A stretch of DNA of 40,863 nt, from the NCBI GenBank assembly GCA_017469795.1, contig JAFUFT010000044.1:1-40863 (forward strand), written 5' to 3'. Each line of letters begins with the position of its first letter. The stretch's first letter is position 1. A model generated the notes under the pieces. That model was not told the origin of the DNA. It searched no databases and was given only the letters and a program-made list of their open reading frames with translations. A program made the translations under genes and the position numbers. This document shows positions 8,450 through 16,069 of the stretch, piece by piece. The stretch comes from Oscillospiraceae bacterium (GTDB taxonomy: Bacteria; Bacillota; Clostridia; Oscillospirales; Oscillospiraceae).

Positions 8450-8472
8450 ATCAAACGTATGATACGTTTGAT
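8450..8472. promoter_or_regulatory. Perfect palindromic operator, candidate GntR-family site 2
   Basis: Perfect 23-base palindrome centred on 8461: ATCAAACGTAT, central G, ATACGTTTGAT. Located 6 bases after the minus-10 of gntR P1 and related to the 4500-4526 palindrome before nifJ. Operators of this style, at the promoter of the regulator itself, are typical of GntR autoregulation. Confidence 0.7.
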
Positions 8473-8485
8473 ATAAAGCAGTTGA

Positions 8486-8576
8486 ACCGGACGTGTCACC
8501 CGGCAAATGCTTTTCAAGTCGCATTACCACTCCGGCTGCCTGTTCAGGTCACCTCCCTGAGTCGTAGCCAGGCAGT
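8486..8576 (+). ncRNA. Structured leader RNA candidate upstream of gntR
   Basis: Two adjacent hairpins can be drawn. The first is closed by CCGGA (8487-8491) with TCCGG (8531-8535) and contains AATGC/GCATT (8506-8510 with 8521-8525). The second pairs CTGCCTG (8536-8542) with CAGGCAG (8569-8575) around an inner TCAGG/CCTGA stem (8544-8548 with 8556-8560). It is transcribed only from the distal promoter. I do not recognise a riboswitch or 6S RNA class. Confidence 0.35.
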
Positions 8577-8649
8577 CGGTTTTGGCAATGCCGCGGATGG
8601 ACGAATTGTTTTGCCGGATTGCAAGATGGTTCGTCTTTTGCGTATATGC

Positions 8650-8677
8650 TTGCATTTTCCCGGAATTTTGATATACT
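8650..8677 (+). promoter_or_regulatory. Proximal gntR promoter (P2)
   Basis: TTGCAT (8650-8655), 16-base spacer, TATACT (8672-8677), about 50 bases before the gntR start. Confidence 0.6.
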
Positions 8678-8726
8678 AAAGTCACAAAGCGAGTCTGCAG
8701 ATTTTAAAAACACAGGTGATTGAAAC

Positions 8727-9527
8727 ATGAGTACCAACAACAGCCCCATCCTCAGCACGAAGCTGTCTCTGGACAGCGATGTGCCGCTGTATAACCAGCT
8801 GGTCGCCATCATCAAGCGCCACATCTCCGCGGGGATCCTGAGTCCCGGGGATCTGCTCCCCTCCGAAGCGGAGCTGTGCCGGGCGCTTTCCATCTCCAGA
8901 TCCACCGTCCGCCAGGCTATCGGCGCGCTGGAATCTGAGGGCCTGGTGGTCCGCCGTCAAGGCAAAGGCACCTTCGTGGCGGAACCCAAGGTTCACCGCA
9001 AGACCGAGCGGGTCTACTCCTTCACAGCGGAGATGTCCGCCATGGGACTGACCCCTTCCTCGGATCTCATCGAGTTTGCCGTCATCGACCCCACGCCCGA
9101 CATCGTCAAGATGCTGGAGCTCCGGTCCTCGGACGTGAAGGTCTATAAGTTCACCAGAATCCGGAAGGCCAACGGCGAGCCCCTGATCCTGGAGACCTCC
9201 TTTTATCCCCAGTACATCTACCCCACTCTCACCCGGGAACTGCTGAAGACTCACTCCTTCTATTCCCTGCTCTACGACGTGGGTGTGGTGCCATATACCG
9301 CCGTGGATTCCTACGAGGCGGTGAAATTCAGCAAGGCAGACGCAGATCTGCTCCACTGCAAGGCCGGCAGCGCGGGATTCTTCATGCAGCGCCAGACCCG
9401 CACCGAAAGCGGAGAGTGCTATGAATTCACCCAGTCCTATATGCGCGGCGACCGCGTATCTCTGGAGATTGTGCTCCACCGGGACGGCGTCACATTCTCC
9501 CGGAGTGTGGACAAGAGCCATTCCTAA
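8727..9527 (+). CDS. GntR family regulator, HutC/UTRA type
   Basis: A one-component repressor or activator of 266 residues. Residues about 19-88 form the GntR winged helix (PLYNQLVAIIKRHI, LPSEAELCRALSISRSTVRQAI, GKGTFV). Residues about 105-255 form the UTRA effector-binding domain that places it in the HutC subfamily. The effector cannot be read from the sequence. The ATG at 8727 follows AGGTG. The gene is monocistronic: terminators stand on both sides, with two promoters upstream. A perfect palindrome at its distal promoter, related to one at the nifJ/comM promoters, suggests autoregulation and control of pyruvate oxidation (inference). HutC regulators usually respond to sugar phosphates, amino acid catabolites or fatty acids, so a link to PFOR would be unusual. 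Confidence 0.93.
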   Translation: MSTNNSPILSTKLSLDSDVPLYNQLVAIIKRHISAGILSPGDLLPSEAELCRALSISRSTVRQAIGALESEGLVVRRQGKGTFVAEPKVHRKTERVYSFTAEMSAMGLTPSSDLIEFAVIDPTPDIVKMLELRSSDVKVYKFTRIRKANGEPLILETSFYPQYIYPTLTRELLKTHSFYSLLYDVGVVPYTAVDSYEAVKFSKADADLLHCKAGSAGFFMQRQTRTESGECYEFTQSYMRGDRVSLEIVLHRDGVTFSRSVDKSHS

Positions 9528-9541
9528 ACCCGCAACCTTCT

Positions 9542-9569
9542 CAGCCCCGGTTTTCCGGGGCTGTTTTTT
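9542..9569 (+). terminator. Terminator of gntR
   Basis: 9-bp stem CAGCCCCGG/CCGGGGCTG with a TTTT loop, then six T. Confidence 0.92.
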
Positions 9570-9575
9570 GCCCTC

Positions 9576-9604
9576 TTGTAAAATCCCCCGTTCCGTATTA
9601 TAAT
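9576..9604 (+). promoter_or_regulatory. murC promoter
   Basis: TTGTAA (9576-9581), 17-base spacer, TATAAT (9599-9604). Confidence 0.75.
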
Positions 9605-9613
9605 CTATAAGAA

Positions 9614-9630
9614 CTTTGCCTCCGGCAAAG
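9614..9630 (+). other. 5'-terminal hairpin of the murC transcript
   Basis: CTTTGCC, loop TCC, GGCAAAG; starts 9 bases after the minus-10, so near the first nucleotide of the mRNA. No T-run follows, so it is not a terminator. Confidence 0.5.
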
Positions 9631-9654
9631 CCTATTTTGTGAGGAGGAACCTGC

Positions 9655-11040
9655 ATGAGTCATGAGCAGACGTCTCATTTAACTGAATTTCTCGTCCCCG
9701 GCAAGCGCGCTCACCTGGTTGGGATCGGCGGCGTTTCCATGTGCGCACTGGGCATGGTGCTGCAGGGCATGGGCATCAACGTCACCGGCTCTGACATGAA
9801 TCGGAGCAAAGCCACGGAGGACCTTGTGGCCAAGGGCATCCCGGTGACCATTGGCCATGCCGCAGAAAACATTGCCGGCACCGACTGCGTGATCCGCACG
9901 GCCGCCGCCCACGACGACAATCCGGAGATCGCCGCTGCCCTCGCCACCGGAATTCCCGTGTTTGAGCGGGCCCAGTCCTGGGGTTATATCATGTCCGCCT
10001 ATGAGAATGCCGTATGCTTTTCCGGCACCCACGGCAAAACCACGGCCACTTCCATGATGACCCACATCGCCATGGAAGCCGGGCTGGACCCCACGGTCAT
10101 GATCGGCGGATACCTGAACCTCCTTGGCGCCGGCCATCGGGTCGGGTCGGGCGATACCATCATTGCTGAGAGCTGCGAATACTGCAACTCCTTCCTGAAC
10201 TTCACGCCTACCATTGCCGTGATCCTGGATATCGACGCGGATCATCTGGATTTCTTCAAGGATTTGGAGGATATCAAGCATTCCTTCCGCCAGTTCGCGG
10301 AGCTGACTCCGCCGGATCGCGGGATTGTCATTGCCAACGGTCAGGACAAGAACACGATGGATGCCCTCCAGGGCATCGACCGCCGGCTGATCACCTTCGG
10401 CATGAGTCAGGACATGGACGTGTACCCGGCCCACTTTGACCGGGGATACTCCAGCTTCGACGTCTACTGCGGCCATCATTTCTACACCCATGTGGACCTG
10501 CGGGTCCTGGGACGGCACAACTGCATGGACGCGCTCTCCGCCATTGCGGCCGCATGGGCGCTGGGCGTAGAACCGGAAGCCGTCACCCGGGGTCTGACCT
10601 CCTTCACCGGCGCCGCCCGACGCATGGAATTCAAGGGCACCTACCGGGGCGCGGACATCTATGACGATTACGCCCATCACCCCGGCGAGCTGAAGGCGAC
10701 GCTGGACGCGGTGCCCCAGCGGGGCTATTCCCGGACCATCGTGGTGTTCCAGCCCCACACCTATTCCCGGACAAAGGCCCTGTTCTCCGAGTTCGTCGAG
10801 CAGCTTTCCCGGCCGGATCTGACGATCCTGGCGGACATTTACGCCGCCCGGGAACAGAACACCGTGGGGATTTCCTCCAAAGACGTGGCCGATGCCATCC
10901 CCCGGGCAGAGTTCTACCCATCCTTTGAGGAGATCACCGCCAGGTTGCGGGAGATCGCCGCCCCCGGCGATCTGATCCTGACCATCGGCGCCGGAGACAT
11001 CTATAAAGTGGGCGAAGCTCTGGCAGAGCTGGAACAATAA
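9655..11040 (+). CDS. murC: UDP-N-acetylmuramate--L-alanine ligase
   Basis: Cytoplasmic Mur ligase that adds L-alanine to UDP-MurNAc using ATP, the first peptide-stem step of peptidoglycan synthesis. Its 461 residues follow the family order. An N-terminal Rossmann-like UDP-binding domain contains GIGGVSMCALG, and the central ATPase has the P-loop SGTHGKTTATSM (about 122-133) and the AESCEY segment. The C-terminal domain contains YDDYAHHPGE and FQPHTYSRT. The N-terminal motif is GIGGVSMCALG rather than the commoner GIGGxGMSGLA, a variant known in Clostridia. ATG at 9655 sits behind GAGGAGG. It has its own promoter and a strong terminator, away from any mur/fts cluster. Confidence 0.97.
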   Translation: MSHEQTSHLTEFLVPGKRAHLVGIGGVSMCALGMVLQGMGINVTGSDMNRSKATEDLVAKGIPVTIGHAAENIAGTDCVIRTAAAHDDNPEIAAALATGIPVFERAQSWGYIMSAYENAVCFSGTHGKTTATSMMTHIAMEAGLDPTVMIGGYLNLLGAGHRVGSGDTIIAESCEYCNSFLNFTPTIAVILDIDADHLDFFKDLEDIKHSFRQFAELTPPDRGIVIANGQDKNTMDALQGIDRRLITFGMSQDMDVYPAHFDRGYSSFDVYCGHHFYTHVDLRVLGRHNCMDALSAIAAAWALGVEPEAVTRGLTSFTGAARRMEFKGTYRGADIYDDYAHHPGELKATLDAVPQRGYSRTIVVFQPHTYSRTKALFSEFVEQLSRPDLTILADIYAAREQNTVGISSKDVADAIPRAEFYPSFEEITARLREIAAPGDLILTIGAGDIYKVGEALAELEQ

Positions 11041-11067
11041 TCGGAACACAGGGACGTGCAATCATGT

Positions 11068-11108
11068 AAACGGTGACAGATTGCTTCTGTCACCGTTTGT
11101 TCGTTTTT
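11068..11108 (+). terminator. Terminator of murC
   Basis: 12-bp perfect stem AAACGGTGACAG (11068-11079) with CTGTCACCGTTT (11087-11098), 7-base loop, then a T-rich tail. Confidence 0.9.
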
Positions 11109-11161
11109 CCCACACAATCCGATGATATAATACTGAAACCAACGAAAAAGGAGGGAGTCCA

Positions 11162-12445
11162 TTGCGGAAACTGCGGCAGATCGCGATCATCACGGCGCTG
11201 TGCCTGATGCTTTATTCCACTGTATTTGCAGTGGATTCCATCTCCCTGGGCGGGAAGGGCCTCTCCGGCCGGCAGTTCCTGGTGCTGGGGGACAGCTATA
11301 CCGCGGGATACGGTCTGTCCTCCATGGCGGAGGACTGGACCTACCTGATGGCCGCCCAGTATCGGATGACCCAGCTCAATTATTCCATCAGCGGCTCCAC
11401 CTTTGCCGGCGGACCGAACGGGAATTATCCGATGGTGGAACGCTGTCTGTCGCTGCCGGCCGATACCGCTCCGGATTTTGTCATCCTGCAGGGCGGATCC
11501 AACGACTGGGCTCACAACATCTCCATGGGACAGGAAGGGGATCAGGATCCTTCCACCTTCTACGGCGCGCTGAATCTGATCCTGGACACGCTGTCGGAGA
11601 AATATCCCCGCGCTGTGATCGTCGGTTTCAGTCCCTGGATTTCCGACGGCACCCAGAACAAGGTCGGCCTGATCCAGCAGGACTACACCGACGCCATGCT
11701 CCGGATCTTTGCGGCACGGGGTCTGGACTGCTATGATGCCAGCGACACAGATCAGAACGGCATGTTCCTCAACCGCAGGGAATTTCGGGAGACCTACTGC
11801 CTCAACGGCGGCGACTGGTATCATCTCAGCGCCGGCGGCCACGCCATGTTCGCACCCATCATCTCCCAGTGGCTGGAGAACACTCTGTACCCCGTCTCAG
11901 ACGATTCCCGCTATTATGATCTAATGTTTTCCTCCTCCGATCTGCATACTGCGGTACTCTCTCTGGTGGACGACGGCATTCTCTCCGGGATCGCTCCCCA
12001 CCTGTTTTTCCCGACTCGGGCCACCACCCGGAGCGACCTGGCTCTGGCCCTTTACCGGATGGAGGGATATCCGGAGTTCTCGGATCATACCATGTATGAT
12101 GTGGACGCGGCGGATCCCGCCTACCCGGCCGTCTGTTGGGCCATGGACGCCGGACTGTTCTCTGAAAACGAGTGGTTCTACCCGGATTCTGTGCTGACCC
12201 GGGAGATGCTTTCTACGGTGCTGTATCGGTTTTACGCGGACTATGAAGATGGTTTTGTCTCCTCCACCGTGGGCCTTGGCACCTATCGGGACGGCAGCGC
12301 CGTGGCCTCTTACGCCAGGATCCCGCTGGGCTGGGCCCTGAGTGCGGACATCCTCTCCGAGCAGAACGGCATGCTCAAGCCGGACGGGGCCGTTTCCCGG
12401 GGACAGCTGGCGCTGTCTCTGTACCGGCTGCAGCAGCTGCTTTGA
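11162..12445 (+). CDS. Secreted SGNH/GDSL hydrolase with SLH-like repeats
   Basis: An exported esterase or lipase-fold protein of 427 residues. Residues 1-23 are a signal peptide. The SGNH hydrolase domain (about 35-240) has block I GDSYT with the nucleophile Ser, block III GGSNDW, and block V DWYHLSAGGH supplying Asp and His. From about 255 to the end come repeats resembling SLH modules (ILSGIAPHLFFPTRATTRSDLALALYRM, LFSENEWFYPDSVLTREMLSTVLYRF, ILSEQNGMLKPDGAVSRGQLALSLYRL). These would tether it to secondary wall polymers. TTG start at 11162 behind AAGGAGGG; a TATAAT lies at 11126-11131. The substrate is unknown; removal of acetyl groups from wall glycans is plausible given the nearby acylation cassette. 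Confidence 0.88.
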   Translation: MRKLRQIAIITALCLMLYSTVFAVDSISLGGKGLSGRQFLVLGDSYTAGYGLSSMAEDWTYLMAAQYRMTQLNYSISGSTFAGGPNGNYPMVERCLSLPADTAPDFVILQGGSNDWAHNISMGQEGDQDPSTFYGALNLILDTLSEKYPRAVIVGFSPWISDGTQNKVGLIQQDYTDAMLRIFAARGLDCYDASDTDQNGMFLNRREFRETYCLNGGDWYHLSAGGHAMFAPIISQWLENTLYPVSDDSRYYDLMFSSSDLHTAVLSLVDDGILSGIAPHLFFPTRATTRSDLALALYRMEGYPEFSDHTMYDVDAADPAYPAVCWAMDAGLFSENEWFYPDSVLTREMLSTVLYRFYADYEDGFVSSTVGLGTYRDGSAVASYARIPLGWALSADILSEQNGMLKPDGAVSRGQLALSLYRLQQLL

Positions 12446-12469
12446 TTAAATTTTGCAACATCACTTTAT

Positions 12470-12481
12470 CGCATAAATGCG
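12470..12481. promoter_or_regulatory. Palindrome abutting the DAHP synthase promoter
   Basis: CGCAT-AA-ATGCG, directly before the minus-35 at 12482. It lies between a wider TGCAAC/GTTGCA inverted pair (about 12454-12485). Candidate operator; no regulator is identifiable. Confidence 0.4.
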
Positions 12482-12510
12482 TTGCATTATTAAATTAAAT
12501 GTGCTATAAT
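12482..12510 (+). promoter_or_regulatory. Promoter of the type I-alpha DAHP synthase gene
   Basis: TTGCAT (12482-12487), 17-base spacer, TATAAT (12505-12510). The resulting leader is only about 25 bases, too short for attenuation. Confidence 0.8.
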
Positions 12511-12542
12511 TAGGGCAATTTAACAGGAAAGGCAGATCTGAC

Positions 12543-13583
12543 ATGAACACCCTGAGCAACATGACTGTCCGGCGGAAGCTCCCCTCTCCGGCGGAGCTGC
12601 GGGCGCGTATCCCTCTCTCCCCCGAAGGGCAGGCCGCCAAGGTTCGCCGGGACCGGGAGATCGCGGACGTTCTCTCCGGCCGGGACGACCGGATCCTTTT
12701 GATCATCGGCCCCTGTTCAGCGGACCGGGAGGACGCCGTGCTGGACTATATCCACCGGCTTCTGCCGCTTCAGGAGCAGGTCCGGGACCGGATCCTGATC
12801 ATCCCGCGGATCTATACCAACAAACCCCGAACCACCGGGGACGGATACAAGGGGATCGCCTCCCAGCCAGACCCCATGAAGCTGCCGGACATGGAAAAGG
12901 GCCTGATCTCCGTCAGGCAGCTCCACGTCCGTGCGGTCAATGAGACCGGCTTTACCTGTGCCGACGAGATGCTCTACCCCGGCAACGACCCCTATGTGGC
13001 CGATGTGCTGAGCTATGTGGCCGTGGGCGCCCGTTCGGTGGAAAACCAGCAGCACCGGCTTGTCGCCAGCGGCCTGGGCGTTCCGGTGGGCATGAAAAAC
13101 CCCACCTCTGGAGATCTGTCCGTGATGCTCAACTCCATCACCGCCGCCCAGCATCCCCACATCTTCTCCTACCGGGAGTTGGAGGTGGAGACCAAGGGCA
13201 ATCCTCTGGCCCACGCGATCCTCCGGGGCTCTGTGGACCGGAACGGCCGCACTATCCCGAACTATCACTACGAGGATCTCCGGGGACTCTATGATCTGTA
13301 TCAGGCCAAAGGTCTCCAAAACATGGCCGTCATCATCGACGCCAATCACGCAAACTCCGGCAAGCGGCCCCTGGAGCAAATCCGCATTGTCAACGAGGTG
13401 CTTCACGCCCGGCGTCACGCGCCAGAGATCCGGGATCTGGTCAAGGGCTTCATGGTGGAGAGCTATCTGGAGGACGGCGCTCAGGCCATCGGCGGGGGCG
13501 TCTACGGCATGTCCATCACAGATCCCTGCCTTGGCTGGGAAAAGACCCGCCAGCTGGTTCTGGATATGGCGGCGCAATTATAA
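12543..13583 (+). CDS. 3-deoxy-7-phosphoheptulonate synthase, AroFGH (type I-alpha) class
   Basis: Condenses phosphoenolpyruvate and erythrose 4-phosphate to DAHP, the entry step of the shikimate pathway. Its 346 residues match the enterobacterial AroF/AroG/AroH class. Seen: IIGPCSADRED, RIYTNKPRTTGDGYKG (binding PEP and sugar phosphate), GARSVENQQHR, GMKNPTSGD, DANHANSGK and GFMVESYLEDGAQ with metal ligands. It is a different subfamily from the aroF in the aromatic operon at 26872-27885, so this organism has two DAHP synthases in this region. Monocistronic, with its own promoter and terminator and no leader peptide, so it is probably regulated independently. Which aromatic product inhibits it cannot be read here; aroG, aroF and aroH are all possible names. 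Confidence 0.95.
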   Translation: MNTLSNMTVRRKLPSPAELRARIPLSPEGQAAKVRRDREIADVLSGRDDRILLIIGPCSADREDAVLDYIHRLLPLQEQVRDRILIIPRIYTNKPRTTGDGYKGIASQPDPMKLPDMEKGLISVRQLHVRAVNETGFTCADEMLYPGNDPYVADVLSYVAVGARSVENQQHRLVASGLGVPVGMKNPTSGDLSVMLNSITAAQHPHIFSYRELEVETKGNPLAHAILRGSVDRNGRTIPNYHYEDLRGLYDLYQAKGLQNMAVIIDANHANSGKRPLEQIRIVNEVLHARRHAPEIRDLVKGFMVESYLEDGAQAIGGGVYGMSITDPCLGWEKTRQLVLDMAAQL

Positions 13584-13596
13584 CGAATCACGGATA

Positions 13597-13625
13597 AAAC
13601 CGGAGCCGGTCGGCTCCGGTTTTTC
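13597..13625 (+). terminator. Terminator of the DAHP synthase gene
   Basis: 11-bp stem AAACCGGAGCC (13597-13607) with GGCTCCGGTTT (13612-13622), loop GGTC, T-run overlapping the stem end. Confidence 0.9.
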
Positions 13626-13682
13626 TGCGTCTGCACAGGACCATAGATGGCGAAAAAGTGGGAATATGTAACTGTTTTGTTG

Positions 13683-13711
13683 TTTTCAAACTGTTGCGGC
13701 TATGATAAAAT
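13683..13711 (+). promoter_or_regulatory. Promoter of the O-acylation cassette
   Basis: TTTTCA (13683-13688), 17-base spacer, TAAAAT (13706-13711). A TATGAT at 13701-13706 is an alternative minus-10. Confidence 0.5.
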
Positions 13712-13719
13712 ATTTTCAA

Positions 13720-13760
13720 TGCTCCGCAGTCCTTCCCGGGTTTTCCGGGAGCGCGGAGCA
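13720..13760 (+). other. 5'-leader hairpin of the O-acylation cassette
   Basis: Outer stem TGCTCCGC (13720-13727) with GCGGAGCA (13753-13760) and inner CCCGG/CCGGG. It begins 8 bases after the minus-10 and has no T-run, so it is a 5'-end structure rather than a terminator. Confidence 0.55.
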
Positions 13761-13786
13761 GGATTACTGGAATCGGAGGCTGGAGA

Positions 13787-14278
13787 ATGGAACTTCATTG
13801 GAAACCCATTGTGCTCAGCGTGGTAAAATGGCTGATTTTGATCCTGATTTTGGGATTTATTCTCTGGCAGGTCCTCTCCCGCGGGATCCAGAGCCGGACA
13901 GATTTTTCCGTGGTCGCAGAATCTGTGACTTCTGCCGCGGATCTTTCTCCCATGGTAGAGGGCGACAATCAGATGGTCCGTCGTCTGTACGGACTCAATC
14001 CGGCGGACTACGAGGGCGTCCTGCTCTACTATCCTTCCTCCAACATGGGCGCGGAGGAGATCCTGGTGGTCAAGCTGTCTGACCTGTCCCAGCAGGATGC
14101 CGTCAAGGCCGCCATGGAGGCAAGGATCCAGTCTCAGATGGACGTGTTTGAAGGCTACGCGCCGGAGCAGTACGCCACGCTGGAAAAGGGCGTGGTCGAG
14201 GTGCACGGCAATTATCTGCTGCTGGTGGTGGCGGAGGATACCGCGCCGGTACAGAAGGCATTTTTGGACGCGCTTTAA
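13787..14278 (+). CDS. DUF4358-type membrane-anchored protein
   Basis: 163 residues: an N-terminal TM anchor (about 12-30, VKWLILILILGFILWQV) and a roughly 110-residue extracytoplasmic domain. The pattern RRLYGLNPADYEGVLLYYPSSNMGAEEILVVKL with alternating charged segments resembles DUF4358 proteins, which in Clostridia commonly sit beside MBOAT and DHHW genes. Biochemical role unknown. It leads the five-gene cassette and is followed by an SGNH gene 28 bases on. Context suggests an accessory of surface O-acylation (inference). Confidence 0.75.
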   Translation: MELHWKPIVLSVVKWLILILILGFILWQVLSRGIQSRTDFSVVAESVTSAADLSPMVEGDNQMVRRLYGLNPADYEGVLLYYPSSNMGAEEILVVKLSDLSQQDAVKAAMEARIQSQMDVFEGYAPEQYATLEKGVVEVHGNYLLLVVAEDTAPVQKAFLDAL

Positions 14279-14306
14279 AATACAGGACAGATCGAGGGGT
14301 AAAGCC

Positions 14307-15182
14307 ATGCAGCGAAAAAGGTTGCTGTCGATCATTTGCATATTGGCCGCCGTAATTGTGATCCTGGTGCTGATCGCCCGCCGGGCGGGCGCCAGGAATG
14401 AACCGGAGGAAACTGCTGTCGCTGACACTGCCGCCGGGATCCGGTATCTCGAGGCTCTGGAGGCGGGAGATCCCGCCGAGGTGGACCAGAAGCTGCAGGA
14501 ATTCCGGATTCGGGAATTTCAGGAAAAAAGGAACGAATGGCTCCGTCAAATTGAAACAGGAGACCTGAGCGTCTGGTCCATGTTTGAAGACTACGTGCTT
14601 TTGGGCGACTCCCGCTCCGTGGGCTTTTCCTTCTGGGGTTTCCTGCCGGACGAACGTGTCATGGCGGAAAGCGGCGCCAAGCTCTATGCGCTGCGGGATC
14701 ACATCCCGGATCTCCAGAAGCTGCATCCCACCTCTGTCTATCTCTGTTACGGTCTCAACGACGTGATCATCGGGTACTGGCCGGAGCCGTCGGACTACGT
14801 GGCCGATTACAAGGAGATCCTCGGGGAACTCCGGGAGGCCCTTCCGGATGCGACCTTCTATGTCAATTCCATTTTGCCGGCCATCGACCCCGCTTTTGAC
14901 GAGTGGCCCGGCCTGGTGCGGATCCCGGAGTACACTGCCGCCGTGGAGGAGATGTGCGCCCAGATCGACAACTGCTACTATGTGGACAACGACTGGCTGT
15001 TTGAGGAGCATCAGGACCTCTGGGCGCCGGACGGAATCCATTTTGCCGCCGCCTTTTATCAGTACTGGGCGGCAAACATGATTCTCGAAACCTACAACAG
15101 CCAGCTCATGACGGGCGGAGACGAGCCTCAGATGCCGCCCGCGGCACCGGAGGACAGCAGTGAGGAGGCGTTGGAACCTTGA
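14307..15182 (+). CDS. Membrane-anchored SGNH hydrolase-like protein, copy A
   Basis: 291 residues, start ATG 14307 behind GAGGGG. One N-terminal TM segment (about 7-24) anchors an extracytoplasmic SGNH-type domain: GDSRSVGF with candidate nucleophile S102, YGLND with N151, and PDGIHF with D242 and H245. The set is that of an active SGNH esterase or transacylase. The acidic Pro/Glu-rich C-terminus is probably disordered. In bacterial O-acetylation systems an SGNH protein takes the acyl group delivered by MBOAT and puts it on the glycan, or removes it. The next gene is a clear paralogue; the two overlap by 4 bases (TTGA), implying coupled translation. Confidence 0.8.
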   Translation: MQRKRLLSIICILAAVIVILVLIARRAGARNEPEETAVADTAAGIRYLEALEAGDPAEVDQKLQEFRIREFQEKRNEWLRQIETGDLSVWSMFEDYVLLGDSRSVGFSFWGFLPDERVMAESGAKLYALRDHIPDLQKLHPTSVYLCYGLNDVIIGYWPEPSDYVADYKEILGELREALPDATFYVNSILPAIDPAFDEWPGLVRIPEYTAAVEEMCAQIDNCYYVDNDWLFEEHQDLWAPDGIHFAAAFYQYWAANMILETYNSQLMTGGDEPQMPPAAPEDSSEEALEP

Positions 15183-16033
15183 ACAACAGAAGACTTCGTT
15201 TCATCGTTCCCGCGGCCGTGATCCTGCTGATTCTCCTGATCCTGCTGGCCAGACGTGCCGGAACGCCCTGGGACGCCGCTGTATCCGGCGACGTCTCCTC
15301 CGGAATCGCCTATCTGGAGGCGCTGGACCGCCGGGACCCCGGCGAGGTGGATCAGACGCTGAAGGCCATTGAGCTGCAGGAGCTGAAGGACAAGCGGGAT
15401 GAAAAGCTCCGGCAGATGCGCTCCGGCGAGGTGTCCGTCTGGTCCCTGTTTCACGACTACGTGATCATGGGCGATTCCCGGGCCGTGGGATTCACCTTCC
15501 TGCAGACCCTGGACAACAGCCGGATCCTGGGCCACTACGGCGACGGCAGCGACGAGATCCCCACCCACTACGAGGCTCTGAAAGAGCTCAACCCCTCCTA
15601 TATCTTCCTGAGCTACGGTCTGGACGATATGCTTCAGGTGGGATGCGAGACCCCCGAGTCCTTTGCGCAGCTCTATCTGGAGCGGTTGGAGGACCTGCAG
15701 GCCCATTGTCCGGACGCGAAGATCTTTGTCAGTCCGGTTTTCCCCTGCACCGATCCGGCCTTTGACAGCTACGAACCTCGGAAAAAATGGCGGGAAACCG
15801 AATCCTATACCGAGGCCCTTCGTAACATTCTCCAGGGCACGGGGTTCTATTACATCTCCTGCGACAACATCACCGACTATACACCCTACTGGGTAGAGGA
15901 CGGCATCCACTTCAACGCGGATTTTTATGAGATATGGAGCGAGAACATGATCATGGCCATGTACGATGCGGAGCTTGGTCTGGACTCCTCCGAAGAGTCA
16001 GATGTGCCTCCCCAGCAAGATCCGGCGGAATGA
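15179..16033 (+). CDS. Membrane-anchored SGNH hydrolase-like protein, copy B
   Basis: 284 residues, TTG start 15179 behind GAGGAGG. Paralogue of the preceding gene with the same anchor, ARRAG segment, YLEAL..DP.EVDQ segment and SVWS..DYV..GDSR core. Candidate catalytic residues are S100 (GDSRAVGF), D241 and H244 (EDGIHF). At the block III position it has YGLDD, so the usual oxyanion-hole Asn is replaced by D149, unlike copy A (YGLND). It may have altered activity, bind glycan without hydrolysis, or work with copy A. The tandem arrangement indicates local duplication followed by divergence. Confidence 0.8.
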   Translation: MNNRRLRFIVPAAVILLILLILLARRAGTPWDAAVSGDVSSGIAYLEALDRRDPGEVDQTLKAIELQELKDKRDEKLRQMRSGEVSVWSLFHDYVIMGDSRAVGFTFLQTLDNSRILGHYGDGSDEIPTHYEALKELNPSYIFLSYGLDDMLQVGCETPESFAQLYLERLEDLQAHCPDAKIFVSPVFPCTDPAFDSYEPRKKWRETESYTEALRNILQGTGFYYISCDNITDYTPYWVEDGIHFNADFYEIWSENMIMAMYDAELGLDSSEESDVPPQQDPAE

Positions 16034-16069
16034 TCGCCAAAATCAGGATTTGAAAAAGAGGAATGAACC

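Noticed and set aside
8486..8576. 6S RNA
   Set aside because: A CCCTGAG-like stretch recalls 6S RNA, but no long closing stem with a central bubble could be drawn.
8482..8679. 65-codon frame in the gntR leader
   Set aside because: No Shine-Dalgarno site, crosses both hairpins and the second promoter; unlikely to be translated.
13720..13760. Terminator before the O-acylation cassette
   Set aside because: No T-run follows and it starts just after a promoter; interpreted as a 5'-leader structure.
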